Of a stretch of 64,000 bases of DNA, positions 24,959 through 33,025 are shown piece by piece (within the stretch, counting starts at the first letter, position 1; the number at the start of each line of letters is the position of its first letter). Below the pieces are notes generated by a model. That model saw only the letters and a list, made by a program, of their open reading frames with translations, made no database searches and had not been told where the DNA came from. Both the position numbers and the translations under genes were made by a program. Origin of the DNA: Caulobacteraceae bacterium UBA3198 (GTDB lineage Bacteria > Pseudomonadota > Alphaproteobacteria > Caulobacterales > Caulobacteraceae). The stretch is taken from assembly GCA_002363865.1 (NCBI GenBank), contig DEWY01000013.1, positions 472,033-536,032 on the forward strand. Direction: 5' to 3'.

Positions 24959-25759
24959 AAAAACCCGCAGGATCATCGACTGGCTGGCGGTGGCCATCAG
25001 CTCCCCGTCCTGGGCGAACAGGGCCATGCTTCCATGGCCGAAGCCTCCGTGGACGCCGTCGATGCGGATATCGCAGAGCACCCAGTCGGTGGGCACGATC
25101 CGGCGATAGCGGATGGTGTTGTCCAGGCTGTTGCCGCCGGCGTTCAATTGCAGGGCGTTGCCCAGCGCGCCCGGCACGAAGTCCGCCACGATGGCCAGGA
25201 AGGTGGAGTCGATGGGCAGGCCTTCCCGCGATCGGATCCACAACAGCAGGCGCCCATCGCTGGCCGGCGCTCCAGCGCGCGCGCCGCCATAGCGCCCCTG
25301 AGCCACCCGCACCTCGATCCGACTGTGCAGGTCATCGCCGCCGCCGCGCCAGTGGTCGGCCTCCACGCAGGCCTCCGGCGGCGGGGCTTCAGGCGCCTGG
25401 ACCCACTGGGTGGAATGTTCGCTTTCGCGCGCGCCCAGGGCGGCATTGACCGTGAAGATCTCCTTGTCGCCCACATGGCCGATCACCCGGGCCTGGCTGT
25501 TGTACTTGCCTGAGGCCGGCACCCAGACGTCCAGATCGACGATGCTGGGCGGCCTTGCATAGGAGAGGTATTGGGCCGTGGCCCAGATGGCCGGCCGGCC
25601 GCAGGTGCGCTCCAGCGCCGCAATGGCCGCGGCCATGCCGACCCCGCCGAACATGAAGAGGTTGTCCGGCGGACCGACGCAGACCGCAGGGCTTAGCGGC
25701 AGCAGCCAGCGGTGCGGATTGTGGGTGGCTTGCAGATTGAAGAACAGGGGCTGGCTCAT
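24956..25759 (-). CDS. Acyl-CoA thioesterase (TesB-like, double hotdog)
   Basis: A 267-residue TesB-like double-hotdog protein. The N-terminal hotdog is residues about 20-125 (FGGVGMAAAIAALERTCGRPAIWATAQYLSYARP) and the C-terminal one about 160-265 (NTIRYRRIVPTDWVLCDIRIDGVHGGFGHGSMALFAQDG, ending in a typical ATASQSMILRVF strand). It would hydrolyse acyl-CoA thioesters in the cytoplasm; chain-length preference is unknown. Its stop codon TAG lies inside the neighbouring extragenic palindrome, so the C-terminus may have been reset by insertion of the element. Confidence 0.85.
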   Translation of the reverse strand: MSQPLFFNLQATHNPHRWLLPLSPAVCVGPPDNLFMFGGVGMAAAIAALERTCGRPAIWATAQYLSYARPPSIVDLDVWVPASGKYNSQARVIGHVGDKEIFTVNAALGARESEHSTQWVQAPEAPPPEACVEADHWRGGGDDLHSRIEVRVAQGRYGGARAGAPASDGRLLLWIRSREGLPIDSTFLAIVADFVPGALGNALQLNAGGNSLDNTIRYRRIVPTDWVLCDIRIDGVHGGFGHGSMALFAQDGELMATASQSMILRVF

Positions 25760-25861
25760 CGGGTTCGCTCACGGCCGCAGGCTGGGGCGCGGAACCTGTC
25801 CCAGGCCGCCGACAAGCTCAACCTGAACTTTGTCGCCGCACGCTTTTAGACGCCGCCAACC

Positions 25862-27124
25862 TCAAGCAGGCGGCGTCTTAGGCAGAACGCTGAGCAGGCG
25901 GTCGATGTCATTCATGTCGTTGAACACCGCCAGGGACACGCGGAACCGGTTCTGCGAGAGGCCGAGCCGGATATTGGCCCCGTTCAGCCGCTCAGCCAGC
26001 TTGCCCCGCGCGTCCTTCAGCGAAAACGCCACCAGGGGCGTGCGGCTGTCGGAGGGGGTCAGGGGGCCGTAGCCCCGGCCGCGCAGTTCGGTCTGCACCG
26101 CCTCGATCATGGGCTGGCGCCAGGTCTGGATGGTCTCCACCCCCACCTGATTGAGCCAGGCCAGGGACCAGTTCAGCTGCACCACCCCGGTCCAGGGCGC
26201 AGCCCCCATGGCGAACAGACCTGCGGCCCCATCGATCGCCTCGTAGTCGGCGACCGTGTCGCCCGGCGTATCGTGGGGATAGACGTGGGTCTGGAACTTG
26301 GCGAGCTGATGGTAGCCCCACCAGGGCCGGCGCAGCTTCTCCTGCACCTCCTTGCGCACATAGAAGAAGGCCAGGCCGAAGTCGCCCATGAGCCACTTGT
26401 AGGAGGCGCTGGCCGCGAAATCGACGCCGGCGGCCCGCAGGTCGATGGGGGTCGTGCCGGCCCCATGGATGATGTCGGCGAACACATAGGCGCCGTGGGC
26501 ATGGGCTAGGTCGCAGACCGCCTTCAGGTCATGCTCGAAGCCATTGACCGTCGAGACATGGCTGATGGCCACCAGCTTCGTCTGGTCGTTGATTGCGGCG
26601 GCCATCTTGGCCATGTCGATCTTGCCGTCGGCCTCCATGGGCAGGGTGACCACGTCCATGCCCGCCCGGCCCATCTCCCCATAGGTGTAGAAGGAGCCGA
26701 AGAAGTGCAGGGCGTCGGTGACAATGCGCCCGCCCGCCTGCGGCAGGCCGAGCGCCAGCAGGGCCAGATTCTCGCCCATGGTGGTCGACTGGACGATGCA
26801 CAGCTCGTCGGGTTCTGCGCCCACCAGGGTTCCGAAGGCGGCGATCACCTGCGCCTCCTGGGCCCCCACCCGCAGGGGCCTTGCCGACCCGTCCAGGGCC
26901 TTTTCGCGCAGATAGGCCTCCACCGCGGCCTTGGCGCCCAGGGGCATGGGATGGGTGGCCCCGGCGTCCAGATAGGTCAGCGCCATGTCTGCGAACTCGG
27001 CCTTGGCCGGCAGGACAGGCGCGGCGCCGCCGCCGGTCAGCTCCCCGCCAACGGCGTCTGCGGCGACCGCGGCGACCCCCGGGCCGGCGGCTGCGGCGGC
27101 GATCAGACTGCGGCGTGTCAACAT
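25862..27124 (-). CDS. Tat-exported class-V PLP-dependent enzyme
   Basis: A 420-residue class-V aminotransferase fold (CefD/NifS-like). It begins with a twin-arginine signal (LTRRSLIAAAAAG, residues 2-14) and an Ala-rich h-region, so it should be exported folded with PLP bound. Motifs: QSTTMGENLALLAL, HVSTVNGFEHD, ADIIHGAGTTPIDL (Asp holding the PLP pyridine) and SASYKWLMGDFG (Schiff-base Lys). Relatives include isopenicillin-N epimerase and cysteine lyases; the true reaction is unknown. The ATG at 27124 follows AAGGAA. It lies downstream of an Lrp/AsnC gene on the same strand, with a predicted operator and GATAAT box in the gap. Confidence 0.88.
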   Translation of the reverse strand: MLTRRSLIAAAAAGPGVAAVAADAVGGELTGGGAAPVLPAKAEFADMALTYLDAGATHPMPLGAKAAVEAYLREKALDGSARPLRVGAQEAQVIAAFGTLVGAEPDELCIVQSTTMGENLALLALGLPQAGGRIVTDALHFFGSFYTYGEMGRAGMDVVTLPMEADGKIDMAKMAAAINDQTKLVAISHVSTVNGFEHDLKAVCDLAHAHGAYVFADIIHGAGTTPIDLRAAGVDFAASASYKWLMGDFGLAFFYVRKEVQEKLRRPWWGYHQLAKFQTHVYPHDTPGDTVADYEAIDGAAGLFAMGAAPWTGVVQLNWSLAWLNQVGVETIQTWRQPMIEAVQTELRGRGYGPLTPSDSRTPLVAFSLKDARGKLAERLNGANIRLGLSQNRFRVSLAVFNDMNDIDRLLSVLPKTPPA

Positions 27125-27184
27125 GGCGTTCCTTGGGGCTCGGCCCTGGTCCCTGAGCGGGGTCAGATTAGGTCGGGGCCTCGA

Positions 27185-27237
27185 CATTATCTTGTCCAAC
27201 TGGCGGCCTGCCTCGGCGCCAGACGGATAAACTATTC
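27185..27237 (-). promoter_or_regulatory. Predicted Lrp-controlled promoter of the class-V PLP gene
   Basis: A GATAAT -10 box (minus strand, 27191-27186, in caagataat) lies 30 bp after the half-palindromic site ggataaactattc (27225-27237). The same two elements occur with the same 39-bp start-to-start spacing before the S10 peptidase genes at 32966-33017. The repeated geometry after two paralogous regulators points to an activator site. Confidence 0.55.
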
Positions 27238-27247
27238 GCCGCAGTGA

Positions 27248-27730
27248 TCAGCGAACAGCCCGCACCCGGATAGGAACCGCCGTCGTGTTCTTGGAATCGG
27301 CGAGGGTGACGATGGAGCGGACATCCACCACGCCCGGCAGCTTCAGGATCGTGGAAAAGACGAAGTCCTGGTACCAGTTCACGTCCGGCGCCAGGATCTT
27401 CAGCATGGCGTCCATCTCGCCGAACACCGTGTAGCATTCCAGGATCTCGGGCGTGTTCTCGATGGCGCGATGAAACCGGGCGCGGTCCTCTTCGCTCAGG
27501 GTGGTCATCTTCACCTGGGCGAAGATCTGCATGGTGAAGCCCAGCTTGTGCCGGTCCACCAGGGCCACGGTCCCCTTGATAAAGCCATCCTCCCGCAGCC
27601 GCTGGATGCGCCGCCAGCAGGGCGATTGCGACAGGCCCACGCGCTCAGCCAGTTCGGCCGTCGACAGCGAGGCGTCCCTCTGGAGGATGTCCAGGATCTT
27701 GACGTCGATAGCGTCGAGCTGGGCTGGCAT
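27248..27730 (-). CDS. Lrp/AsnC family regulator (paralogue 1)
   Basis: A 160-residue Lrp/AsnC regulator. The N-terminal helix-turn-helix is at residues about 4-52 (AIDVKILDILQRDASLSTAELAERVGLSQSPCWRRIQRL); the C-terminal RAM effector domain is about 65-150 (FAQVKMTTLSEEDRARFH, FGEMDAMLKILAPDVNWYQDFVFSTILKLPGV). It probably senses an amino acid or peptide product. It is very close to the regulator at 33026-33508, so the pair arose by duplication. Its promoter shows TTGACT, 18 bp, GTTATG with an inverted repeat on the -10, suggesting autorepression. The class-V PLP gene follows on the same strand. Confidence 0.95.
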   Translation of the reverse strand: MPAQLDAIDVKILDILQRDASLSTAELAERVGLSQSPCWRRIQRLREDGFIKGTVALVDRHKLGFTMQIFAQVKMTTLSEEDRARFHRAIENTPEILECYTVFGEMDAMLKILAPDVNWYQDFVFSTILKLPGVVDVRSIVTLADSKNTTAVPIRVRAVR

Positions 27731-27755
27731 ACTTATGCTCCACAGATCAGTCTGG

Positions 27756-27787
27756 CGCATAACGGATGCCGAACTTCGCCAAGTCAA
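27756..27787 (-). promoter_or_regulatory. Promoter and operator of Lrp paralogue 1
   Basis: Minus strand: -35 TTGACT (27787-27782), 18-bp spacer, -10 GTTATG (27763-27758). The perfect inverted repeat GCAT-N5-ATGC (27757-27769) covers the -10, so a bound regulator would block transcription. The arrangement is the same as at the paralogue's promoter (33535-33566). Confidence 0.6.
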
Positions 27788-27924
27788 GGCGACGGGGACC
27801 CTGCGGCCCCATGCCGTCGGGGTCGCCTGCCAGACGGGCGGCGGTGCGTCGCCCGGGGCATGTCGGCGCCCGGAACCGATCGTCGACTTCAGAACTAAGC
27901 TGTGCGTGGGCCTGAGGCGGCAGG

Positions 27925-28779
27925 ATGGGACATCACATGGCTGCAAAGACACTCGGTCAAAGCGCGTTCAGGGCTGACGCAGCTTTTATGCGCGGTCTGG
28001 GCCGGGCGTTCGCCGGGGCGCTGATCTTCGCGCTTCCCATGCTGATGACGATGGAGATGTGGCGGCTGGGCTTCTACATGCAGCCGCTTCGCCTGGCGCT
28101 GCTGCTGGTCCTGACGGTGCCTGTGCTGGTCGGACTGTCGCGGTTTGGCGGCATGCGCCCCACCGCCCACCTGCGCGATGACCTGGCCGACGCCCTGGTC
28201 GTCATGCTGATCGCGGCCCTGGCGGCGGCCTTCACCCTGTACCTGTTCGGCATCCTCACCCCGGGCATGTCGCCCCGCGAAGTGGTCGGCAAGATCGCCC
28301 TGCAGACGGTTCCAGGCAGCTTCGGCGCCATGCTGGCCCGCAGTCAGTTGGGAGGCGAGCCCGAGGGCGAGCGGGAGAAGCAGGCGCCCACCTATTGGGG
28401 CGAACTCTTCCTCATGGGGGCCGGCGCGCTGTTCCTCTCCTTCAACATGGCGCCAACCGAGGAGATGGTCCTGATCGCCTACAAGATGTCGGCCTGGCAG
28501 TCGGTTGGCCTGGCGGTGGTCTCCCTGGGGCTGATGCACGCCTTCGTCTACGCCCTGGACTTTCGTGGGGGCTCGGCGCGGCCGGCGGAGATTCCGGCCT
28601 GGAGTGTGTTCGCCCGCCTGACCCTGGTCGGGTACGCCATCGTGCTCAGCGTCAGTCTGTTCACCCTGTGGGTATTCAGCCGCACCGACGGCGCCGGCCT
28701 GCAGGAGATCATCAGCGCCAGCATTGTGCTTGGCTTCCCTGGGGCCATAGGCGCGGCGTCCGCGAGGCTGCTGCTATGA
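27925..28779 (+). CDS. TIGR02587-type multispanning membrane protein
   Basis: A 284-residue inner-membrane protein with about seven hydrophobic segments and a central charged cytoplasmic loop (LGGEPEGEREKQAPTYWGE), then a conserved-looking FNMAPTEEMVLIAYKMSAWQ segment. It resembles the uncharacterised TIGR02587/DUF2391 family. The stop overlaps the next gene (TIGR02588-like) in ATGA, and these two families occur as a pair, implying a complex. The function is unknown. The ATG at 27925 is used; 27937 is an alternative. Confidence 0.8.
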   Translation: MGHHMAAKTLGQSAFRADAAFMRGLGRAFAGALIFALPMLMTMEMWRLGFYMQPLRLALLLVLTVPVLVGLSRFGGMRPTAHLRDDLADALVVMLIAALAAAFTLYLFGILTPGMSPREVVGKIALQTVPGSFGAMLARSQLGGEPEGEREKQAPTYWGELFLMGAGALFLSFNMAPTEEMVLIAYKMSAWQSVGLAVVSLGLMHAFVYALDFRGGSARPAEIPAWSVFARLTLVGYAIVLSVSLFTLWVFSRTDGAGLQEIISASIVLGFPGAIGAASARLLL

Positions 28780-29207
28780 GACCATCAGACGCCCATGCGC
28801 AGGACGCCAGCGGCGGGGCTGAGCCCGCCCTCGAAAGCACCTCGCCCGTGGAGTGGGTCATCGCGGGCCTGAGCGGTCTGCTCCTGGCGGCGACCCTGTC
28901 CTATATGGTGATCTTCGCCTTCAGCGAGCCAAGGACGCCGCCTGCGGTGACGCTATCGGTGGCCACCGTCACGACGACCCCCGGCGGCTATCTCGTCGTC
29001 TTTCGAGCGGACAACGCCGGCGGCGCCGCGGCCGCTGGCGTGCAGGTGAGCGGCGAGCTGCGAGAGGGTGGGACCGTGGTCGAGACCAGCCAGGCGACCA
29101 TCGACTACCTGCCCCAACGCTCCGAGCGTCGGGGCGGCCTATTCTTCACCCGCAACCCGGAAGGGCTTGATCTCAATCTTCGCGCCGAGGGCTATTCCGA
29201 GCCCTAG
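28776..29207 (+). CDS. TIGR02588-type single-span membrane protein
   Basis: A 143-residue protein with a polar N-terminus, one membrane helix (residues about 28-52, VEWVIAGLSGLLLAATLSYMVIFA) and a predicted extracytoplasmic beta domain (GGYLVVFRADNAGGAAAAGVQVSGEL). It matches the TIGR02588 family, always paired with TIGR02587. Start ATG overlaps the previous stop. Its last codons (GYSEP and stop) lie in a 16-bp sequence that is repeated after the vapBC cassette. Confidence 0.8.
   Translation: MRPSDAHAQDASGGAEPALESTSPVEWVIAGLSGLLLAATLSYMVIFAFSEPRTPPAVTLSVATVTTTPGGYLVVFRADNAGGAAAAGVQVSGELREGGTVVETSQATIDYLPQRSERRGGLFFTRNPEGLDLNLRAEGYSEP
29190..29205 (+). repeat. 16-bp direct repeat, left copy, flanking vapBC
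   Basis: ggctattccgagccct is repeated exactly at 29929-29944. This copy encodes the end of the TIGR02588-type protein. With the base before it the copy is also a 6-bp stem, 6-base loop palindrome (agggct/agccct). The two copies bracket the vapBC toxin-antitoxin pair, as expected for a target-site or recombination duplication. Confidence 0.75.
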
Positions 29208-29209
29208 TC

Positions 29210-29596
29210 TCAGTCGGCCGATTGGATAGGACCGGGATAGGCTAGAACCGCACTGTCGGCCGACAGCAGCGTGATGCTCTCCACCACGGCCTGCGCCACC
29301 AGAATCCGATCGAAGGGGTCCTTATGCAGGTCGGGCAGCTGGGCAATGGCTGCAGCATGGGCGCCAGTGATGACCAACTCGAAGTATCCATTTTCCAGCA
29401 GTTCACGACGAAAGACACCGGCGTCGAGCCTGAACTCGGCTCGCCCCAGGGCGCTCTTGATGGCGATTTCCCAGATGCTTGCCGCGCTGAAATAGAGGCT
29501 GTTGGCGGGGTCAGAGATTAAGCCGGCGGCGCGAGGCGATAGCCCATTTCCAGCCGCAGCCCACAACAGCAAATGGGTGTCCAAGAGAAGCTTCAC
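29210..29596 (-). CDS. VapC-type PIN-domain toxin
   Basis: A 128-residue PIN-domain ribonuclease. Acidic active-site residues are Asp6 (LLLDTHLLLWA), Glu near 43 (ASIWEIAIK) and the Asp pair in HKDPFDRILVAQA (about 91-94), the usual VapC quartet. It starts with ATG overlapping the antitoxin stop (ATGA). Together they form a type II toxin-antitoxin operon. The pair is bounded by 16-bp direct repeats and sits between genes unrelated to it. Confidence 0.92.
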   Translation of the reverse strand: MKLLLDTHLLLWAAAGNGLSPRAAGLISDPANSLYFSAASIWEIAIKSALGRAEFRLDAGVFRRELLENGYFELVITGAHAAAIAQLPDLHKDPFDRILVAQAVVESITLLSADSAVLAYPGPIQSAD

Positions 29597-29835
29597 AGAG
29601 TTCCCAGGAACATCCCAGCGATCTCGTCGCGGCCTAGATCATTGAAGTCATCTGGCACGGTGATACGGCCAGCCATGAAGCCGATACGCGATTTTGGCAT
29701 GTCAGCGGGCTTGATAGCCGTCACTTGAACCAGCGGCTTGCCAGCCTTGGCGATAATGAAAGACTCCCCCTGCACAGCGGCCTCGATGAGTCTGGACAAG
29801 TGGGTTTTGGCTTCGTGGATATTGACGGTAGGCAC
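29593..29835 (-). CDS. Phd/YefM-type antitoxin of the VapC pair
   Basis: An 80-residue antitoxin. The N-terminal fold VNIHEAKTHLSRLIEAAVQGESFIIAKAGKPLVQVTAI is the PhdYeFM DNA-binding domain (residues 3-42). The C-terminus (RITVPDDFNDLGRDEIAGMF) has the DDF-type peptide that wraps the toxin. Stop and toxin start overlap by 4 bp. Locally AT-rich DNA precedes it (near 29850-29875), presumably its promoter. Confidence 0.9.
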   Translation of the reverse strand: MPTVNIHEAKTHLSRLIEAAVQGESFIIAKAGKPLVQVTAIKPADMPKSRIGFMAGRITVPDDFNDLGRDEIAGMFLGTL

Positions 29836-29928
29836 GACTTGCTCCCGAACTTAGTCCGCAAACTTAGTTCATATGAGCCGGGGCGGCAAGGATGGGCGAG
29901 CTCCGCAGATCGCCATCAGGTCAGGAAA

Positions 29929-29944
29929 GGCTATTCCGAGCCCT
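29929..29944 (+). repeat. 16-bp direct repeat, right copy, flanking vapBC
   Basis: Exact copy of 29190-29205. It contains the stop codon (TAG, minus strand 29933-29931) and last residues of the S10 peptidase gene. Removing the DNA from one copy to the other would leave TIGR02588 and the S10 gene converging on a single shared repeat, each still complete. Confidence 0.75.
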
Positions 29945-31424
29945 GAGCGGCCTGCAAAATGAAGGCGCGGACGTCGGCGGCGAGGGTTCTGGCGCTCTCG
30001 GCGCCAAGATAGGGCATGTGGCCGGACGGATAGGCCTTCACGGTCACACGATTTTGCGGCAAATCCACCTGGTTCAAGGCGTATTCTGCGCCGCCCAAGG
30101 TGGTCACCAGGTCATAGTGGCCTGCGGCCACGAACAGCTGCAGAGACGGGTTGCGCCGCAGGGCCTGGGCGAGCTCGGCCGCGGCGTCGCGGCCCCGGGG
30201 TCCACCTGGGCCATAGTCCCATTTGGAATTCACCTGGCTAAACGCGATGGGGATGTAGGGCGCGTCCATGCGCACCTTCAACTCACCGTTCAGGTAGCTG
30301 TTCATCGCCCCGACAAAGGCCGGCGTATACTGGCCCATGGCCGGATCATCGGCCACCGGATCAGCGCCAGCGGCCTTCAGCGGCAGGACATAGCGGCTGT
30401 CATAGGCGCCCACCTGCAACCCCCGGTCCCTGAGAAGCTCCCGGGAGAAGGCGCCCAGCCCCAGCCTCAGGCGATTATCCAGCCAGGTCTGGGCCGGCAA
30501 GCCCGTCAGCTCGGCCAGCTGTTCGGCGAGCGCCTGCCGGTCTGCGGCCGGCAGGGCGTTCCCCAGATAGAGGGCGCGCATATAGCTGTCCGCCGCCAGG
30601 GTCCGCGCCGCCTCGACCGCCCCGTCCAGGGTCCGCCCCTTCCGCAGCTCAGGTCGGTGATACCAGGCGGTCGCCGCCATGGCCGGCAGATTGGCGCCGT
30701 AGAGGTGGTCGCCCACCGCCCCGCCCATGGCCGGCCCCAGCACCAATATGCCGTTCAGGGTGATGGCGCCCAGTTCGCCGGAGGCCGAGGTCGGCCCGCC
30801 CATCAATGTGGTGGCCAGGGCCGCAGCCCGGGTCGTCCCATAGCTCTCGCCCATGACGAACTTGGGCGAGGCCCAGCGGTCATTGCGGCTCAGCCAGTCG
30901 GCGATGAACTTGGCCACCGCCAGGGCGTCCTGATTGGTCCCGTAATAGTCCTCTGTCCGCCCGCCTGGCAGCACGCGGCTGAAGCCGGTCCCCGGTGGGT
31001 CGACGAAGACCAGGTCGGCGACGTCTAGCAGGGCATTGGGATTGTCCTTCAGCGGGAAGGGCGGGACGGTGGGCGGATTGACCTCATCGGTGAAGTCCAC
31101 CTGCCGGGAGCCAGCCATGCCCAGATGCAGCCAGACCGATGACGAGCCCGGGCCGCCATTGAAGATAAAGAGCACCGGCCGGTCCGGCTTCGCGGCCCTC
31201 GCCACATAGCTGAAGGAGAACAGGCTCGCGGCCGGCGCGCCCTTGGCGTCGCGCAGGATCGTTTCGCCGGCGATGGCCTCATAGCTGACCCTGCGTCCGC
31301 CGAAGACCCCGACATGCTGGGTGACGAAGCTCCTCGGGGCCGGCTCAGCCTGGCTTGGCTGCGGGGCGAGCGCCAGCAGACAGACGGCGAAGGCTGTGGC
31401 CAGCAGGCTTGCGGCGCGCCTCAT
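29931..31424 (-). CDS. S10 family serine carboxypeptidase (paralogue A)
   Basis: A 497-residue secreted S10 peptidase with a signal peptide (residues 1-27, ending SQAEP). The oxyanion segment is FIFNGGPGSSSVWLH, the nucleophile is in GESYGTTRA, and the C-terminal AGHYDLVTTL (Asp) and YPSGHMPYL (His) complete the triad. Such enzymes remove C-terminal residues from peptides in the periplasm. Its ATG overlaps the stop of the second S10 gene, so both are one transcript under the Lrp-associated promoter at 32966. Confidence 0.93.
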   Translation of the reverse strand: MRRAASLLATAFAVCLLALAPQPSQAEPAPRSFVTQHVGVFGGRRVSYEAIAGETILRDAKGAPAASLFSFSYVARAAKPDRPVLFIFNGGPGSSSVWLHLGMAGSRQVDFTDEVNPPTVPPFPLKDNPNALLDVADLVFVDPPGTGFSRVLPGGRTEDYYGTNQDALAVAKFIADWLSRNDRWASPKFVMGESYGTTRAAALATTLMGGPTSASGELGAITLNGILVLGPAMGGAVGDHLYGANLPAMAATAWYHRPELRKGRTLDGAVEAARTLAADSYMRALYLGNALPAADRQALAEQLAELTGLPAQTWLDNRLRLGLGAFSRELLRDRGLQVGAYDSRYVLPLKAAGADPVADDPAMGQYTPAFVGAMNSYLNGELKVRMDAPYIPIAFSQVNSKWDYGPGGPRGRDAAAELAQALRRNPSLQLFVAAGHYDLVTTLGGAEYALNQVDLPQNRVTVKAYPSGHMPYLGAESARTLAADVRAFILQAAQGSE

Positions 31425-32917
31425 GGGGCGGCCGTCACAAGCGCGCGGACATCGGCCATGATCTGCGCCAGGCTCGCCGCCACCGAGTAGGCCATGTGCC
31501 CGCCCTGATAGCTGCGGGCCTGGGCCCTGTCCCTAGGCCAGCCCGACAGCGCCAGGCCATAGTCCATGGCGCCGGTGGTGGTCTGGGTGTCCTGATGGCC
31601 ATTGATCATCAAGACGCGGAAGTCGGGATTGAGGGCGAACACCTCACTCACCGGGCTCATGAACGGATAGTCCGAGAACGGCGAGGCCGGGCCTTCGGCG
31701 TAGCGCCAGCCGGCGGTGACCGGGCTGCGGGTATTATAGGCGCCAAGGTCGCCCACCTTGAGGGTGTCGCGGGCATAGACCTCGAAGGCGGCGATCAGGG
31801 CCTCAGGCAGGACCCGGGACGGATCGGCCGCCCTTTGGCCCGCGGGCGCCGAGGGACCGGTGTAGCGGGCGTCGGACATGCCTAAGGTCAGGCCCTGGTC
31901 CTTCAGCAGTTCGACCCGGAACCGCTCCTTGGTGATCCGCAGATTGTTCTCGACATAGTAGGCCGCCGGGATGCCGCTATAGGCCTCCACCTTGTTGGCG
32001 ACCTCCTGCCGGGTCGCGGCGTCGAGATCGTCCCCCTGGGCGAGCGCGGTCAGGTACTCGGTGCGGGCGAAGGTCCGCATCTCGGCCATCCAGGCTTCGA
32101 AATCCTGGCCCTTCAGGTCGGCCTTGCCGTGCCACCAGGCGGTGGCCGCCAGCGTCGGCAGGGAGACCACATAGCTGATGATGTTCTGCGGTCGCTGGAC
32201 GTATTCGACGATGTTCATCGCCTGGCCCATGAACATCGCGCCGCGCAGGTTCTGATCCTGCGGCAGCTTCTGGATCTGGTTGACGGCGACGGCGGCGCGG
32301 ATGGTGCCGTAGCTTTCGCCGAACAGGTATTTGGGCGAGGCCTCGCGGCCGTGCGCCTTCGACCAGGCGACGACGAAGTCGGTGAGCTGGCGGGCGTCGG
32401 CCTCCACCGAGAAATAGGTCTGCGGGTCCACCCCATCGGCGAAGCGGCTGAAGCCGGTGCCGGCCGGGTCGAAGAAGACCAGATCAGCCACATCGAGCAC
32501 GGTGTAGGGATTGTCGACGATCTGGAAGCTGGCCGGATCGGCGCTGAGATCGTCGGGAACCGCCAGCCGCTTGGGACCAAAGGCGCCCATGTGCAGATAG
32601 GGTGAGGGCGAGATGGGCCCGCCGTTAAAGATGAAGATCACCGGCCGCTCAGGGCCGGCTGCGCGCCCTGTGGCCACATAGGCGGTGGTCACCAGCCGAA
32701 CCCCCGGACCACCGTCGGGCCCCGGCAGGTCGATGGCCTCGACGCGGGCCTGATAGGCGACGGGCTTGCCGTTGAAGACGCCCCGATGCGCCGTGACGAC
32801 CGGCGCCTCAAGCGCGACGGGGGTGAGAGGCGCCGGAGCCGGCTGGGCCTGCGCGGCCCCCAGGCTCAGGGCCAGGCAGGCGATGATCTGCGCCAGTCCG
32901 CGTCCAGTGAAGCTCAT
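31421..32917 (-). CDS. S10 family serine carboxypeptidase (paralogue B)
   Basis: A 498-residue S10 paralogue with signal peptide (ends AAQAQP, residues 1-24). The nucleophile GESYGTIRAAV, Asp (INGHQDTQTTT) and His (YQGGHMAYSV) motifs are intact. The oxyanion segment, however, reads FIFNGGPISPSPYLH instead of the usual NGGPGSSS, so the oxyanion Gly is replaced by Ile, which should change substrate geometry. The ATG at 32917 follows GGAGG at eight bases; an in-frame ATG at 32941 is less likely. First gene of the A/B pair. Confidence 0.92.
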   Translation of the reverse strand: MSFTGRGLAQIIACLALSLGAAQAQPAPAPLTPVALEAPVVTAHRGVFNGKPVAYQARVEAIDLPGPDGGPGVRLVTTAYVATGRAAGPERPVIFIFNGGPISPSPYLHMGAFGPKRLAVPDDLSADPASFQIVDNPYTVLDVADLVFFDPAGTGFSRFADGVDPQTYFSVEADARQLTDFVVAWSKAHGREASPKYLFGESYGTIRAAVAVNQIQKLPQDQNLRGAMFMGQAMNIVEYVQRPQNIISYVVSLPTLAATAWWHGKADLKGQDFEAWMAEMRTFARTEYLTALAQGDDLDAATRQEVANKVEAYSGIPAAYYVENNLRITKERFRVELLKDQGLTLGMSDARYTGPSAPAGQRAADPSRVLPEALIAAFEVYARDTLKVGDLGAYNTRSPVTAGWRYAEGPASPFSDYPFMSPVSEVFALNPDFRVLMINGHQDTQTTTGAMDYGLALSGWPRDRAQARSYQGGHMAYSVAASLAQIMADVRALVTAAP

Positions 32918-32964
32918 GCCGCTGATCCTCCGCGTTTCCATGACAGCCTAGCTGCGGGTCTTCG

Positions 32965-33017
32965 GATTATCTTGCCCTTGTGCCCGCGCGCGCCCAGGCG
33001 CCTTGAATAGGCTATGC
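32965..33017 (-). promoter_or_regulatory. Predicted Lrp-controlled promoter of the S10 gene pair
   Basis: A GATAAT -10 box (minus strand, 32971-32966, in caagataat) lies 30 bp after the imperfect inverted repeat gaataggctatgc (33005-33017; on the minus strand GCATAGCCTATTC). The start-to-start spacing is 39 bp, identical to that at 27186-27237 before the class-V PLP gene. Confidence 0.6.
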
Positions 33018-33025
33018 GGCGCGCT

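Noticed and set aside
25848..25878. 10-bp hairpin at the end of the class-V PLP gene as terminator
   Set aside because: On the gene's strand the stem is followed by AAAAGCG rather than a T-run, so it is not a convincing terminator for that gene.
29931..32917. Lasso-peptide or other RiPP cluster idea for the peptidase/TonB region
   Set aside because: No precursor-like small gene, no asparagine-synthetase-like cyclase or PqqD-like protein is present, and the peptidases are S10/M61, not the S9-like isopeptidases of lasso clusters.
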